DNA from: Calliopum simillimum | Taxonomy: Eukaryota > Arthropoda > Insecta > Diptera > Lauxaniidae | Length of the DNA stretch: 64,000 nt | Assembly (NCBI GenBank): GCA_951812925.1 | Contig: OX638368.1 | Span: forward strand, 157,466,492 to 157,530,491 | Reading direction: 5' to 3' | Shown: piece after piece, positions 23,356 to 34,199 of the stretch | How positions within the stretch are numbered: position 1 is the first letter of the stretch | Layout: each line of letters starts with the position of its first letter | Notes under the pieces: generated by a model | What the model was told of the DNA's origin: nothing | Seen by the model: only the letters and a program-made list of their open reading frames with translations | The model's database searches: none | Made by a program: the position numbers and the translations under genes

Positions 23356-23493
23356 CTGAAGATAAACATGCGACAAAGCCACTTGGTTCCCACCTACAAC
23401 ACCCAAAGTTCGCAAAAATGTTAAAATCGATCGCATAGTAAAAGGAAGAGCAAAACAGAGACGTCGTTGCCATGGAGAACTTGCAGTAAGAGC
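23356..23493 (-). CDS. PAQR4: PAQR4-like receptor, exon 3 from the end
   Basis: The acceptor TTTTTACAG|GCT and donor CTTCAG|GTAAGA bound 138 nt (46 codons, phase 0). The peptide starts ALTASSPWQRRLCFALPFTM and continues into RSILTFLRTLG and NQVALSHVYLQ. This is an amphipathic to hydrophobic stretch, expected for the middle helices and connecting loop of a 7TM PAQR protein. It joins the 15.9-kb exon at ...YLQ|DGVS, and only a 202-bp intron separates it from the 23.8-kb exon. Family assignment rests on linkage and phase with the neighbouring exons. Confidence 0.78.
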
Positions 23494-23695
23494 CTGTAAA
23501 AATAAGATGTTAATAAGCTTTATGGAAGAAAAATAAGTATGGTGCGCGGTTGATCAAACAAAATCTAATCAAGACAGAAATAGAAAAATTATGGAGGTAA
23601 ATTTTATTATTTTGAACGTAAACATAAACCACATTTATAATTTCAAGCAAGTGCATAAAAAAGTCTCTTCGTGTTATGTACTCTATTTTTATTAC

Positions 23696-23799
23696 CTTAT
23701 AGAGACCCCATAAGGACATTAAACAGTATGTTGCTATAATAAAACATTTCCATTTGTATGAGAAACAAAATGTAGTTGCAGTTACCAGAGGAAGTGCAC
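23696..23799 (-). CDS. PAQR4: PAQR4-like receptor, exon 4 from the end
   Basis: The acceptor AATTACAG|GTG and donor TATAAG|GTAATA bound 104 nt, entering in phase 1 and leaving in phase 0. With the last base of the 51.5-kb exon it reads G-ALPLVTATTFCFSYKWKC then FIIATYCLMSLWGLYK, two hydrophobic segments separated by a short basic turn. In human PAQR4, as I recall, the equivalent place also has an LGALPIIH-like start, matching the GALPLV here. The donor is acceptable although its +5 position is not G. Confidence 0.78.
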
Positions 23800-24218
23800 C
23801 TGTAATTAAAAAAAGAGAAATTACATACATTTAATAATCTAATTAAAAACAAAAATGACAAATTAAAGCTACGAGCATTAATATACACTATGGCCCGGTT
23901 AATTAGGAGAAACTATTCAAGGTAATAAATTTGCCCTTAATACCCAAAAAAGTCTGGATGTCGTTTAGCAATATATTTTAGCATGGTAGATGTAACGTGT
24001 TAAATTGCGATCGATAAAATTGTCCAATACATTTTATCCAATAACTTGTTTTCAAATTTTTCCCTAGTCCATTTCTCTAGTTACTTAGAAATGGCAAATG
24101 AGCTATAAGTTCGAAAGTCAATAATAAAACTTTTTCAAGACCACACGCGGTGGAATATCAATAAAATTGCTCGGAATAGCAAAGTTAATGTGAAAATCAA
24201 GAGTTTTACACTGCAAAC
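23800..24218. other. Start of the 27.7-kb PAQR intron, no feature
   Basis: No ORF or repeat structure was found in this part of the intron. Confidence 0.4.
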
Positions 24219-24500
24219 TTGCGGAGGAATGTGGAAGAAAATTTTGAGTCAAAAAAGCAGTCACAATTTCCTTGTAAGTTCCTGGTTTGGCAAGCAATCT
24301 GCAGTTGTGGCAAAAGGAGCTGTTCTTTTGAAACCACTGGAATAATGAACTCCAAATTCTATATTAAGGAATGCTTGCAAAATAGACTGAATCCTTTCCT
24401 ACGACAGCATGAGGTTTCCACTTTGCTTTGACCAGACCTAGCATCTTGTCGTTATAGTAAAATGGTCTTGGAGTGGTACTCAAAAAATAATGTGATTTTA
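24219..24500 (+). pseudogene. Tc1/mariner-type transposase fragment
   Basis: The frame encodes KFLVWQAICSCGKRS, GIMNSKFYIKECLQ, FLRQHEV and, after a TGA where Trp is expected, PDLASCRYSKMVLEWYS. The block order VWQAICSCG ... IKECLQ ... WPDLASCxYS is that of the same Tc1/mariner family as the relic at 21440. The C-terminal acidic block is absent, so it is a truncated dead copy. Confidence 0.75.
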
Positions 24501-25399
24501 GTGTCGCAAATCCGCTAAACTGTCAAGAAGTTTTTTTTTTTTTTGATTTCTTTGTTTTAAGCGAGATACAGTTCGACTAAGCAGACAATACAACAAAAAG
24601 CTTATTAAAAACAATAGGTATGTGTTCTTCAAAAAAAGTCGCACACCAGGTGCAAATTTGTTCGAAAAGAAGTTGGCATTGTATCCTGGAATTATGATTT
24701 CTACAGACATACATACAAACATAGTTACCAAGCCTCTTTCTATTCGTTACAAATAGAAACACAAAGTGAATATGGGGTATTATTCTTCAGATTTACACTT
24801 TAAAAATTGCTTTTAATTTTAAAATTTTTTAATCATTAATTTTAGCTAAAAATTAATATTTTTTTCATATTTCAAAAAAAACAGTTAGTTATCTACATTT
24901 TATATTATGACCACTTTTTCCATTTATCTAATAATTTCTAAGGTGTATACATTACAAAAAAAAAGTATTTTCCCAAACCATGGAACTTTAAGAAATCATG
25001 ACTTTGTTAATTTTCACCAAAACGAAAAATTAAAAACTATGTGCTTGATAACTTTTAACAGAGAATCATTAAAAAATTTTAAAGTTAAAATCAATTTCTA
25101 TAGTGTAAGTCCGACAAATAATACCCCATATAACCTTTATGTATGGTATAAAATTAAAAAGTTGGCAACTATTTTACCAAATGTAGTATTTGTCTTAAAA
25201 GAAAATAAAATAAATATAGAAAAAACAAAATTTTAAAGACCTTTATTTTTTCATAGTCATTGTTAAAGTTCAAGAGTGGAGAAAACCTCACAAATGCAAA
25301 AAAAAAAATCAAATGGCAAAAACAACAAAAAGACAGGTAAGGCCAATATCTCATTAAGTTACGTGCATATAATTTTGTAAAAACGTACCATATGTACAT
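24501..25399. other. Intron, AT-rich, no gene
   Basis: The open frame 24907-25236 (109 codons) is Lys/Asn/Ile-rich with no motif and is judged compositional. Confidence 0.4.
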
Positions 25400-25401
25400 T
25401 A

Positions 25402-26444
25402 GGGTGGCCGTTCATGATGAATGGTGGTCAATCGGCTACAAATGGAGAAAAAAATATTCCAAATTTTTTAAGAATTTTCAGTTGAGTTTCTACAGTCCTT
25501 GTAGAGCCCTGATTGATGCTACGGTAAATTTGTCCGTGTGTTTGTTGAAATTACGATTATGGCAAAAGGTACATATAAAGCTATGTGCATAAGATTTGGA
25601 ACAGTTAATAGTTAGGGTCGAGGTCTGATTGGGAATAAAAATGGCCGTGTTCGGTTACCGCCTACCTCTCATACATTCATTGTTTTAAAATAATTTTATG
25701 GGAAGTAGGCGTCAACATTGACCGATCACGCCCGTTTTTAGTCCCATTCAGACTACGATCATAATTATATCTGTACCAAATTTTATGTATAAAGCTTTAT
25801 CCCTTTGACCATAATCGCAATCTATATATTAATAGGCAAGACAAAACTTTGTCCTACCTTTTTTACTAAGTTAAAAATGGATTACGACTTTAAATTATAC
25901 ACCATTAGCAAGGTATTTCTGTGTAGATGTGCACAAAGTTAAAATAATGTTAATATTTTGACTTTAAGCCAGGAAAAATTATATACAAACTTTTCAATAT
26001 TAACAGCAACAAAATAGCATAGCACTGCCTTCATGATTTTTGTTTTGCTTATATTTCGCTTGAATTATATCAGGGATGATAAATGAGTTTTTTTTATTTC
26101 GTACCAAATAGCAAAAAAGTACTAAAAGTGTCAAAAAAGCAAAAAAGTACTAAAAGTGTCAAAAAAGTTCCAAATAGCCAAAAAAGTACTAAAAGTATCA
26201 AAGAGGCAAAAAAGTACTAAAGGTGTCAAAAAAAGTATCAAATAGCAAAAAAGTACTAAAATTGTCAGAAAAGTAAGTAGTTTAAATAAATACACGGACA
26301 AATTTACCTTTGAACCAATCAAGGCTCTACAGCAACCAAAGGAACAAACAAATTTGAAACAATCAGAAAAATTTGTTTCGACATTTTGAGCCGATTGACA
26401 CCCATCCATAATTGAAATTCGAAAAAGCCATATAGCTGCCACCC
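25402..26444. mobile_element. TIR element with GGGTGGC ends and a minisatellite
   Basis: The termini TA|GGGTGGCCGTTCATGATG and GCTATATGGC...GCCACCC|TA (read inward on the minus strand as GGGTGGCAGCTATATGG) form long imperfect inverted repeats of about 160 bp. These include TCAATCGGCT, TGTAGAGCC, TGATTG and GTAAATTTGTCCGTGT. TA at 25400-25401 and 26445-26446 fits a Tc1/mariner-type target site. A second inner palindrome lies at about 25550-25830. It is non-coding. Confidence 0.72.
26108..26276. repeat. Minisatellite, AGTACTAAAAGTGTCAAAAA unit
   Basis: About six imperfect tandem units of 28-36 bp contain GCAAAAAAGTACTAAAAGTG followed by TCAAAAAA. The array sits inside the TA-flanked TIR element, next to its right arm. 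Confidence 0.8.
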
Positions 26445-26446
26445 TA

Positions 26447-27139
26447 ATATACATATATAAGTGTGTACAGATTTTTGCACATTTTCATGACTTTGGACAC
26501 TTTTATGCAAAAATATTATTTCAAACACTTTCAACACTTTTAAGTTATTCCATGCGGATGTATTTTAAGCTTTTGGTAAAGTTTTCAGCAGCTGTTTTGT
26601 TTTTTTACATTTACTTTTACTTTATTTTACTTTATGTATGTTCGCATATGTTTGTATTTTAAAAAGGTCAATGTCAAGTTTTGCCGCATATGTGTGAAGA
26701 AGAATTAATTGTATTAGTTTAGTGTTTTATAAATATTCGATTGCCTACTTTTGGCTGTAAAGTGCTTTTTTCGGACTTGAGAAAATGCCCAAATTAAGGT
26801 TATCAGTGACAAATATTGAAATATTAGGGGAAGAGTACCGCCAGCGGGCAGGGTTCGAGTGTGGGCACGCCCCCGGAACTTTTGACAGAAAATAAATGCG
26901 GCTGTTCTCACAAATGTTAAGCGCGTGTTATGACAACATGAAGTTTTTGGGTTTTTTCAATAACTTTCCAAGTGCGATAAATCGAAGTGAATCAATCGAA
27001 AAGCTGAATGCAATCTATATTTATGCAGTAAATTTATTATATTTTGTGATTAAAATCCGAAAGCAATCAAAATGTTCACACAACACAATTTGTTCATTGC
27101 TTTTCGAAGTGGCTATCAATGTCGAGTATGGGCCCCGAA
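26447..27139. other. Intron, unassigned
   Basis: A short GC-richer patch at 26830-26885 (GCCAGCGGGCAGGGTTCGAG, GTGTGGGCACGCCCCC) resembles the GTGGGCACCC terminus of the pogo relic at 27140, so this may be its decayed outer part. Confidence 0.3.
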
Positions 27140-27714
27140 TTGGTCCGGTTGTGGGCACCCCGCTTTTTTTATTTAAAGCGTGTGTTTTACTGAAATATCG
27201 TCGTGGATGCCAACGTTACTAATCTAAATGGTATTCTTATGCCATTTTACGCTTTTTTAGTGGATAGGAAAGAACCAAAGAAAAAAAGTTATTTTCTTCA
27301 AGTGAGGGTGTTAAGGTGGCATAACACTTTGCAAAAATTCTCGGTATTGAGTTTCCAGACAAGTAGACCAAGGAGCAGATGGCGGGCATGGATTGGTACA
27401 AAAAAATTCATACTTGGCAAAAGAGCAATGTCAAAAAGAGCTAGAAACTACGTCACCTAGCTAGCTTAATCTGCAAAACAATTGATCTGTCATCAGCCGA
27501 AGATCTGGTTTCGGGGCAACAGGCATGATGCCATTCGATCCAGACGCTTTCAGTGACGCTGATTTTGTTAAAGCCGTTGAGCAGATTTTGTTAAATATTT
27601 GTGAGTCAATGTTTCCGAAATAAGTTAATTTTGCTTGCTCTCCATTTGATTGCGTTTAATTTCATATTTTCCCATTTTTAGCCGATTTTCTAAGGGCGCC
27701 CACAACCGGACCAA
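27140..27714 (+). pseudogene. Internally deleted pogo/Tigger-like transposon
   Basis: The inverted ends TTGGTCCGGTTGTGGGCACC then C (27140-27160) and GGGCGCCCACAACCGGACCA then A (27694-27714) bracket transposase scraps. One frame gives KEQMAGMDWYKK (about 27375-27410), as in the CENP-B/HTH region of pogo-type proteins. A later in-frame stretch gives GFGATGMMPFDPDAFSDADF then VKAVEQIL, ending at TAA 27621-27623. The 'TGxxPFDPDxFSDADF' block is the usual C-terminal segment after the DDE domain in jerky/Tigger-like transposases. The whole catalytic domain is missing, so this is a dead deletion derivative. Confidence 0.72.
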
Positions 27715-28407
27715 CAATTTTTTTTTGCCAAAAATAATCACTTCACTATTTTTTTTATATAATTTTTTCAACTGATAAAATCAATTCACTTTCTCCACTA
27801 ACAGTTAGCTAAGGTCTTTAGCTTTCCATTGACACTTATATGTCTGCATAATATACATTTGGTCAACAGTTACGAGTCGAAAACAAAACGGTGCCTTGTA
27901 AGACCTTCTCGATGTCGGCAAAATCATCTGATGGTTTGACCTGTGGTGAGCATTGAAACGTTACGATAACCAGCCTTTCAATAATTTTTTTTTTGTTTTG
28001 TTTTGTATTGCTTTTGATAAAAAATAGGATGCCGAATAGATTATAAATAGTGCCGCGGCCGTAAAATTTAAAATAGACATGGTTTCACATTCACATCAAT
28101 AAATCAACTCTCAAATTTGAGTTAGACGTCTTTCTAGCGCAAAAATTTACCGAGGTATGTAACTTTTGAGGAAGAGATTTAAAAAAAAAAAAAAAAATCG
28201 GCCAGACCGATTTAAAAAATGCCATCAGATTTGAGATTACCGCAATTTTCTTCATCATTTGACTTTTTTTTTTAAGTTCTGACGGTGAAAAATTTTATCG
28301 TATATTTTCGCGCGGCTGTGCGACGTCATTTTAAATGTGTCTGGGAATGTTTGGCCCCTACGATTTGTCTAGGTGCTTACAAATAGTATTGAAATAGTTT
28401 CCTAAGC
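27715..28407. other. Intron, no gene
   Basis: Contains an A-run at about 28173-28187. No motif was recognised. Confidence 0.4.
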
Positions 28408-28435
28408 ATTAAATAAAACTAGTAAGGGTGTAATA
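28408..28435 (+). repeat. DINE-1-like repeat copy 2, head fragment
   Basis: ATTAAATAAAACTAGTAAGG then GTGTAA matches the head of copy 1 (1905-1925). The rest of the copy resumes at 30648, on the other side of the 2.2-kb foldback, which therefore inserted into it. Confidence 0.6.
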
Positions 28436-30645
28436 GACGGAGAGCCAGCGCTTGGTTGACCCTCCTCATAGTATCATACCAATAGTAGGTATGAACTTCT
28501 GTTCTAGTGAATTCCTGAGAGGTGGTGCCTACGTGAGATATCGGGAGCAAAAGGTCGACATAAACCGTTTTTTAAAAATATCTCGCTAACGGTTATATCT
28601 ACAAAAAACTTAACTTCCACAATTTTGTAGCTCTTTAAATTTCATATCGAAAAGTGGTGCAAATTGTTTTCGCACGACCTATAGTTTAGGAGATATGGTG
28701 CAGTGAAATTGGACTTTCCAACTCAACATATTAAATCCATAATTTTTTTTCTTCTAGTCGGCGTATTTTTTAGAGTCAAATTATGCACCAAAATTCGAGA
28801 CCGATTTCACTGTCGTATAAAAAGTTATTCAGGCACAAAGGTCGAGTAAATTAGTATCTCGCTAACGCTTATTTCTCCAAAAAATGGTGCTCTACAATTT
28901 TGTAGCTCAGAAAATTTCATATCAAAAAGTGGTGCAAATTATTTTCTTACGACCCACAGTTTAGGAGATATCCTATTTTAAGGTATTTTCCGCATGCAAG
29001 TGTTCATAGTAATATGAATGTTGATTTTCAAAGTACTCTAACTACGCCTACGTCATATAATCATGGCTGAATTTTTTTGTGGGTATTCTTCTAATAAGGA
29101 ATTCAAATTTTTGTTTTAGTTAAATCTTGAGAGGTGGTGCCTTCGCGAAATATCGGGTGCAAAAGGTAGAGAAAATCAGTTTTTTGAAAGTTGATTTTGA
29201 AATTACTGTAACTATGCCTACGTCATGGTATCATGGCTGCATTTTTTTATGGGTATTCTTCTAATAGTGGATACTGACTTTTGTTTGAGTCAAACCATGA
29301 GAGGTGGTGCCTCCCTTAGATATCGGGTGCAAAAGTTGAGAAAATCAGTTTTTTGAAAATTGATTTTGAAATTACTATAACTATGCCTACGTCATGATTT
29401 CATGGCTGCATTTTTTTGTGGGTATTCTTCCAATAGTGGGTACTGACTTTTGTTTGAGTCAAACCATGAGAGGTGGTGCTTTCCTTAGATATCGGGTGCA
29501 AAAGTTGAGAAAATCTGATTTTTGAAAATTGATTTGAAATTACTATAACTATGCCTACGTCATGGTATCATGGCTGCATTTTTTTGTGGATATTTTTCCA
29601 ATAGTGGGGTGGGTACTGACTTTTGTTTCAGTCAAACCGTGAGAGGCGGCGCCTTCTTGAGATATCGGGTGCAAAAGTCAAGAAAATCAGTTTTTTAAAA
29701 TTGATTTTGAAATTACTATAACTATGTCTACGTCATAGTATCATGGCTGCATTTTTTTGTGGGTATTTTTCCAATAGTGGGTACTAACTTTTGTTTTAGT
29801 CAAACCATGAGCGGTGGTGCCTTCGTGAGATATCGGGTGCGAAAGGTAGAGAAAATCAGTTTTTTGAAAGTTGATTTTCAAATTACTATAACTATGATCG
29901 ATATCTCGCGAAGGCACCACCTCTCACGGTTTGACTAAAACAAAAGTTGGTACCCACTACTGGAAAAATACCAACAAAAAAATTCAACCATGATACTATG
30001 ACGTAGGCGTAGTTATAGTACTTTGAAAATCAACACTCATATTACTATGTACACTTGTATGCGGAAAATACCTTAAAATAGGATATCTCCTAAGCTGTGG
30101 ATCGTACGAAAACAACTTGCACCACTTTTTGGTATGAAATTTTCTGAGCTACAAAATTGTGGAGCACCATTTTTTGGTAGAAATAAGCGTAATCGAAATA
30201 CTAATATTCTCGACCTTTGTGCCTGAATAACTTTTTGAACGACAGTGAAATTGGTCTCGAATTTTGGTGCATACTTTGAAATTATAAAAAAGACCGACTA
30301 AAGGAAAAAAAATTATGGATTTAATATGTTGGATCGGAAGGTCCAATTTCACTGGACCATATCTCCTCAACTATAGGTAGTGCGGAAACAATTTGCACCA
30401 CTTTTCGATATGAAATTTAATGAGCTACAAAATTGTGGAAGTTATTTTTTTTTGTAGATGTAACCGTTAGCGAAATATTTGCAAAAAACTGTTTTTGTCG
30501 ACCTTTTGCGCCCGATATCTCACGTAGGCACCACCTCTCAGGAATTCACTAGAACAGAAGTTCATACCTACTATTGGAAGAACACTCACAAAAAAATTCA
30601 GCTTTGATACTATGAGGAGGGTCAGCCAAGCGCTGGCTCTTAGTC
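28436..30645. mobile_element. 2.2-kb foldback with expanded internal tandem repeats
   Basis: The outer arms at about 28436-29090 and 29960-30645 are inverted copies, starting GACGGAGAGCCAGCGCTTGG on the left and the complement of CCAAGCGCTGGCTCTTAGTC on the right. Each abuts TA, a plausible target site. Arm phrases include GAGAGGTGGTGCC, GAGATATCGGG, CGCTAACGGTTATAT, CACAATTTTGTAGCTC and AAAAGTGGTGCAAATT. Between the arms the left side has about five head-to-tail units of about 172 bp (see the separate entry). It is non-coding and lies in the large PAQR intron. Confidence 0.85.
29020..29900 (+). repeat. About 172-bp tandem repeat, five units
   Basis: Each unit contains TATGCCTACGTCATGGTATC, ATGGCTGCATTTTTTTGTGG, GTATTCTTCYAATAGTGG, ACTGACTTTTGTTTGAGTCA, GAGAGGTGGTGCC and GATATCGGGTGCAAAAG. 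GAGNGGYGGYGCY lies at about 29130, 29302, 29470, 29640 and 29810. Only the left side is expanded; the right arm has one unit. Confidence 0.85.
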
Positions 30646-30647
30646 TA

Positions 30648-31340
30648 TAAAATTTGGCCTGGCCAAACATTAAATACCCTACACTGCAGTATTTTTAAAA
30701 TTTTGCTCATATGAGAGTTGCTACGCCCTCTTGTTCGAGTTCACCCAGTCTTTGTTCAGAGCTTGCATTTAGTGTCTGAGTGAAAAACTTTTTAAGTATA
30801 GCGTTTTGAAGCTTTTGCTTATGTGGGAGGTGCCACGCCCTCTTTTCAGAGTTCGTCTAGTTTTACCTTAGAGCGTGCATTTATAGTATTTAGTATTTGA
30901 GTGAAGTTTGGTTGGATTATTTAAAAAATTCTTTCAGTATAGCATTTTGAAACTTTTGCTTATGTGGGAGGTGCCACGCCCCCTTGTCCGATTTCACTCA
31001 GTGTTTTCTCAGAGCTTGCGCTTACAATTTTTAGCATTTATGCGTATTTTGGTTGCATTGTCTGTTGACCGATTTCGGTCATTTTCAATCTCCCGAGCTA
31101 ACTTTGACGACGGAGGCAGTGTACCAAATTTCATTGAATTATCTTGCTCAGTTTTCCCAAAAAGTGTATTTTAACACACAGCCAGCCACGCAGCCTGCCA
31201 GACAGACGGACATGGCTATATCGACTCAGGAGGTGACGCTGATCAAGAGTACATATACTTTTCTATATCTGCCACGCCTCCTTCTCTGCGTTACAAACGG
31301 AAGGACAAAGTGAATATACCCTGGGTGTAGGGTATAAATA
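30648..31340 (+). repeat. DINE-1-like repeat copy 2, main part
   Basis: It starts AAATTTGGCCTGGCCAAAC, has sub-repeats with TATGGGAGGTGCCACGCC, and ends with ACGGACATGGCTATATCGAC and TATACCCTGGGTGTAGGGTA. The terminal ATACCCTGGGTGTAGGGTAT can fold into a small hairpin, reminiscent of Helitron 3' ends, though no CTRR end was verified. Confidence 0.7.
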
Positions 31341-33013
31341 TTAAGACTTAGGCTATAAGTAAACTTAGAAAATAAGTAACTGGTAGCTGAGAACACACTC
31401 TGATCTAATTTATAATTTATAGATGATGACACTTGAGCTTATTTTTGCACTTTTTTTATCGTTTTAGGTTGGGATATTTCAGAGAAAAAAATGTGAATAT
31501 AGTTCATTTCCCTGTCTAGAAAACTCTCTGCATATTAAATTTTTGAATAAATTTTTATCAAACTTTTGATATTGTTCCCGAAGTGTCTTCAGAAAAATAA
31601 ATTATGACGTTTTTAAAACCCCTCATTGGAAACTTTTCCTGAATTAGACATTTAAAATTTTATCTATTTGTGTAACCTTAATATTCTTTTGTCTTTATTT
31701 GTGGTAGGTATTAAATTTCAAACTTAAGAATTTTGGGTTTGTACTGGTAATGGTTGAAATAAAAACACAAAGCTTAACATAAAATAATAAATATAAATTT
31801 AAAATGTTTTTCATTTCAATTCTTTATTTTTGTACCACAAAGAAAAACGCTCTGAGCTGCTTAGGTAGCATTACCTTATGAGGAAAGGAGCATTAAATCT
31901 TTTTGATGTAGTGTTTTTTTGTACATATTTTGTAAGATTTTCTTTTTTACGCATCGTAGCAGTTTTCATTTGTATCGTTTTGGCTAAAATGACCATATGT
32001 TATAGTACCGGTTTTGTTTTTGTGATGTAGCTTAGAGAAGGCATCAACTTGACAAGTGTTGTAATGTGGGTAATTTTGGTTTTATAAACACTCACATGCA
32101 TAAACTTACTTATATACATATATACGTATGTATGTATGTATCTATTATCCACATAATTCAAGTTAAGTCTACAGTGAAACATAGAATGTGATAAATCCAC
32201 CAGAATTGTGGTTACCGTAAAAAAGTGTTATACTGTAATGTCCACCTGCATTATATTTTCTTGAACTATTCATTAAGCTTTATTTGTGTTTATAAAAGAA
32301 TATTTAAGTTTTTTTTTAATTAATGGTAATAAAATTTCAAAACGTGTTTATTGCATTAAAATTTATTTTTCAGAATTAAACAGAACATTTCTGTGAAATA
32401 GCCATTTCTAACTGACGATACTAAAAGAATTAAAAATTTCCAGAAATACGGGAAAAAAAAATATTTCGGCGATGTTTTTCAACTATTTATTTTTGCTAAC
32501 AAAAGATCTTAAAAATGTGTCAACAACAAAGGAATGAATCAATCATATAACTCATATATGATTTGAATATTCCAGTTGAATAAAGCGGAAGATTATCTCA
32601 AAATTGCAAATTATTTAAAAAATAAATATTGTTATACAAATAGACAAAATTTATGTTTGCCTTCAAATTTAAAAATGCAAATACCTTAGTAATCACATAC
32701 ACTTGAACTTAATACTCCATTTCCATTAATTAACCATATAACCACAAAATGTGTAATTTTCATTAAGCATAAATGAAGTTAAAAGTAGTTAGCTTTAGAA
32801 TTTGATATCATAACACCTACGCAAGAATAACCAAAATATACAAAACCAACACACATCCACACTCATACGAGCTCGTACTAGTATTAGTTATAAGTGTATT
32901 TTCCATGCCCCCTTCAGGGTATTTTTTCTAAGCCCTCATGAGCTCCACACTTAAATTTTGTCTATTGTAACCGAGCGTGAGTTTGTTGTGTTTTCGTTGC
33001 TTTATTGCACTAT
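31341..33013. other. Intron, no gene seen
   Basis: AT-rich, with a small TATG microsatellite (about 32124-32140). No coding signal or defined repeat was found. Confidence 0.45.
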
Positions 33014-34199
33014 CCCATGAGGAAAAATTTCTAGCGCTTCTGAACCAAGCACTTCAAAAGTGCTTGTTCCCAGAGAAATTTAAAAGCACTTTCACAATGA
33101 TTTTTTATTTTTTTTTTTTTGCTTTATTTTTTTTTTATTAAAATATTTTTATTCAACATCTTTTATTTCACTTTTCTATTTTCCTTTATCTTATTAATTT
33201 ACTTTTGTTTAATTGAATTGAAATTGATTACACAATGAGTAAGAACAACGTGAGTTCGAACTCAGCCCGGGTGATTTTTTTCTTGTTTTTGCTTTATTTT
33301 TTTTTATCAAAATATTTTGTATTCAACCTTTTTTGATTTCACTTTTCTATTTTCCTTTCTCTTATTTATTTACTTTTGTTTAATTGAAAAGAAACAAATT
33401 GCACAATGATTCTATGTAAGGCTGTAGGAGCATTCGTATGTCAAATTCTGTTTGGATAACATTTGCTTAACATACAAATTTAATACCTCTTCATATCATC
33501 GGGCATTGGTGTAGCGGTCTAAAGAGTTGGTAAATGTAAGTAAAAATAATCTGTTTCTATCTATCACACGGACGGTCGTGGATTCAAATCCTGGTGCCGC
33601 AAGTGTTTTTCTTTTTTTTTAATTTTATTGAAAAAACGCTTACCGCAGCATTACAAATAAGCGCTTCAAAAACCCTTTTTTGGTAAGGCTGCGGCAAGCT
33701 TTTTCTCGCTTGCATCCTATGATATGCAACGTTAAAAAGAAAGAATAGTTCTTACGGGTATAGGTATGTACATACAACCCAAGGGGAAAATCTGTGCTTC
33801 AAAAACCCTTCTTAAGTGCATCTTTTTCACTAATAAGCGCTTCCGCTCCGTAAGAACTATTCTTTCTTTTTAACATTGTCATAGAATGTAAGCGCGCTTA
33901 AGCTTACGGCAGCCTTACTTCAAAAGGCCTTTTGAAGCGCGTATTTGTAATGCTGCGATAAGCGTCTTTTCAATAAAATTAAAAAAATAAAAACTGGCAG
34001 CACCAGGACTTGAATCCATGATACAATAATACAAAATAAAAAAAAAACAATAAAAAAAAATCACGCGCGTTGGGTTCGAACCCATGTTGTTCTTATTGCA
34101 GCCTTACAAAAAATTAGTGTATAAGTGCTTCTAAATTTCTATGGAGGCAAGCGCTTTTAAAGTGCTTGGCTTGGAAGCGCTTGAAATCTTCATCTTGGG
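33014..34199. mobile_element. 1.19-kb foldback carrying tRNA-promoter-like boxes
   Basis: The arms start CCCATGAGGAAAAATTTCTA then GCGCTTCTGAACCAAGCACTT on the left and are matched inverted on the right (AAGTGCTTGGCTTGGAAGCG then CTTGAAATCTTCATCTTGGG). Each arm carries two B-box-like words: GAGTTCGAACTC (33252-33263) and GGATTCAAATCC (33580-33591) on the left; complements of GGGTTCGAACCC (34072-34083) and GGATTCAAGTCC (34006-34017) on the right. An A-box-like TGGTGTAGCGG is at 33507-33517, 63 bp before the second B box. The left arm has a tandem duplication of about 170 bp (33100-33270 and 33283-33420). The cloverleaf pairs poorly, so it is not a tRNA gene. Confidence 0.78.

Noticed and set aside
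33480..33610. Possible intron-containing tRNA gene
   Set aside because: A-box and B-box words are present, but acceptor and T-stem pairs mostly fail and no anticodon arm can be drawn. It is kept only as tRNA-like promoter boxes.
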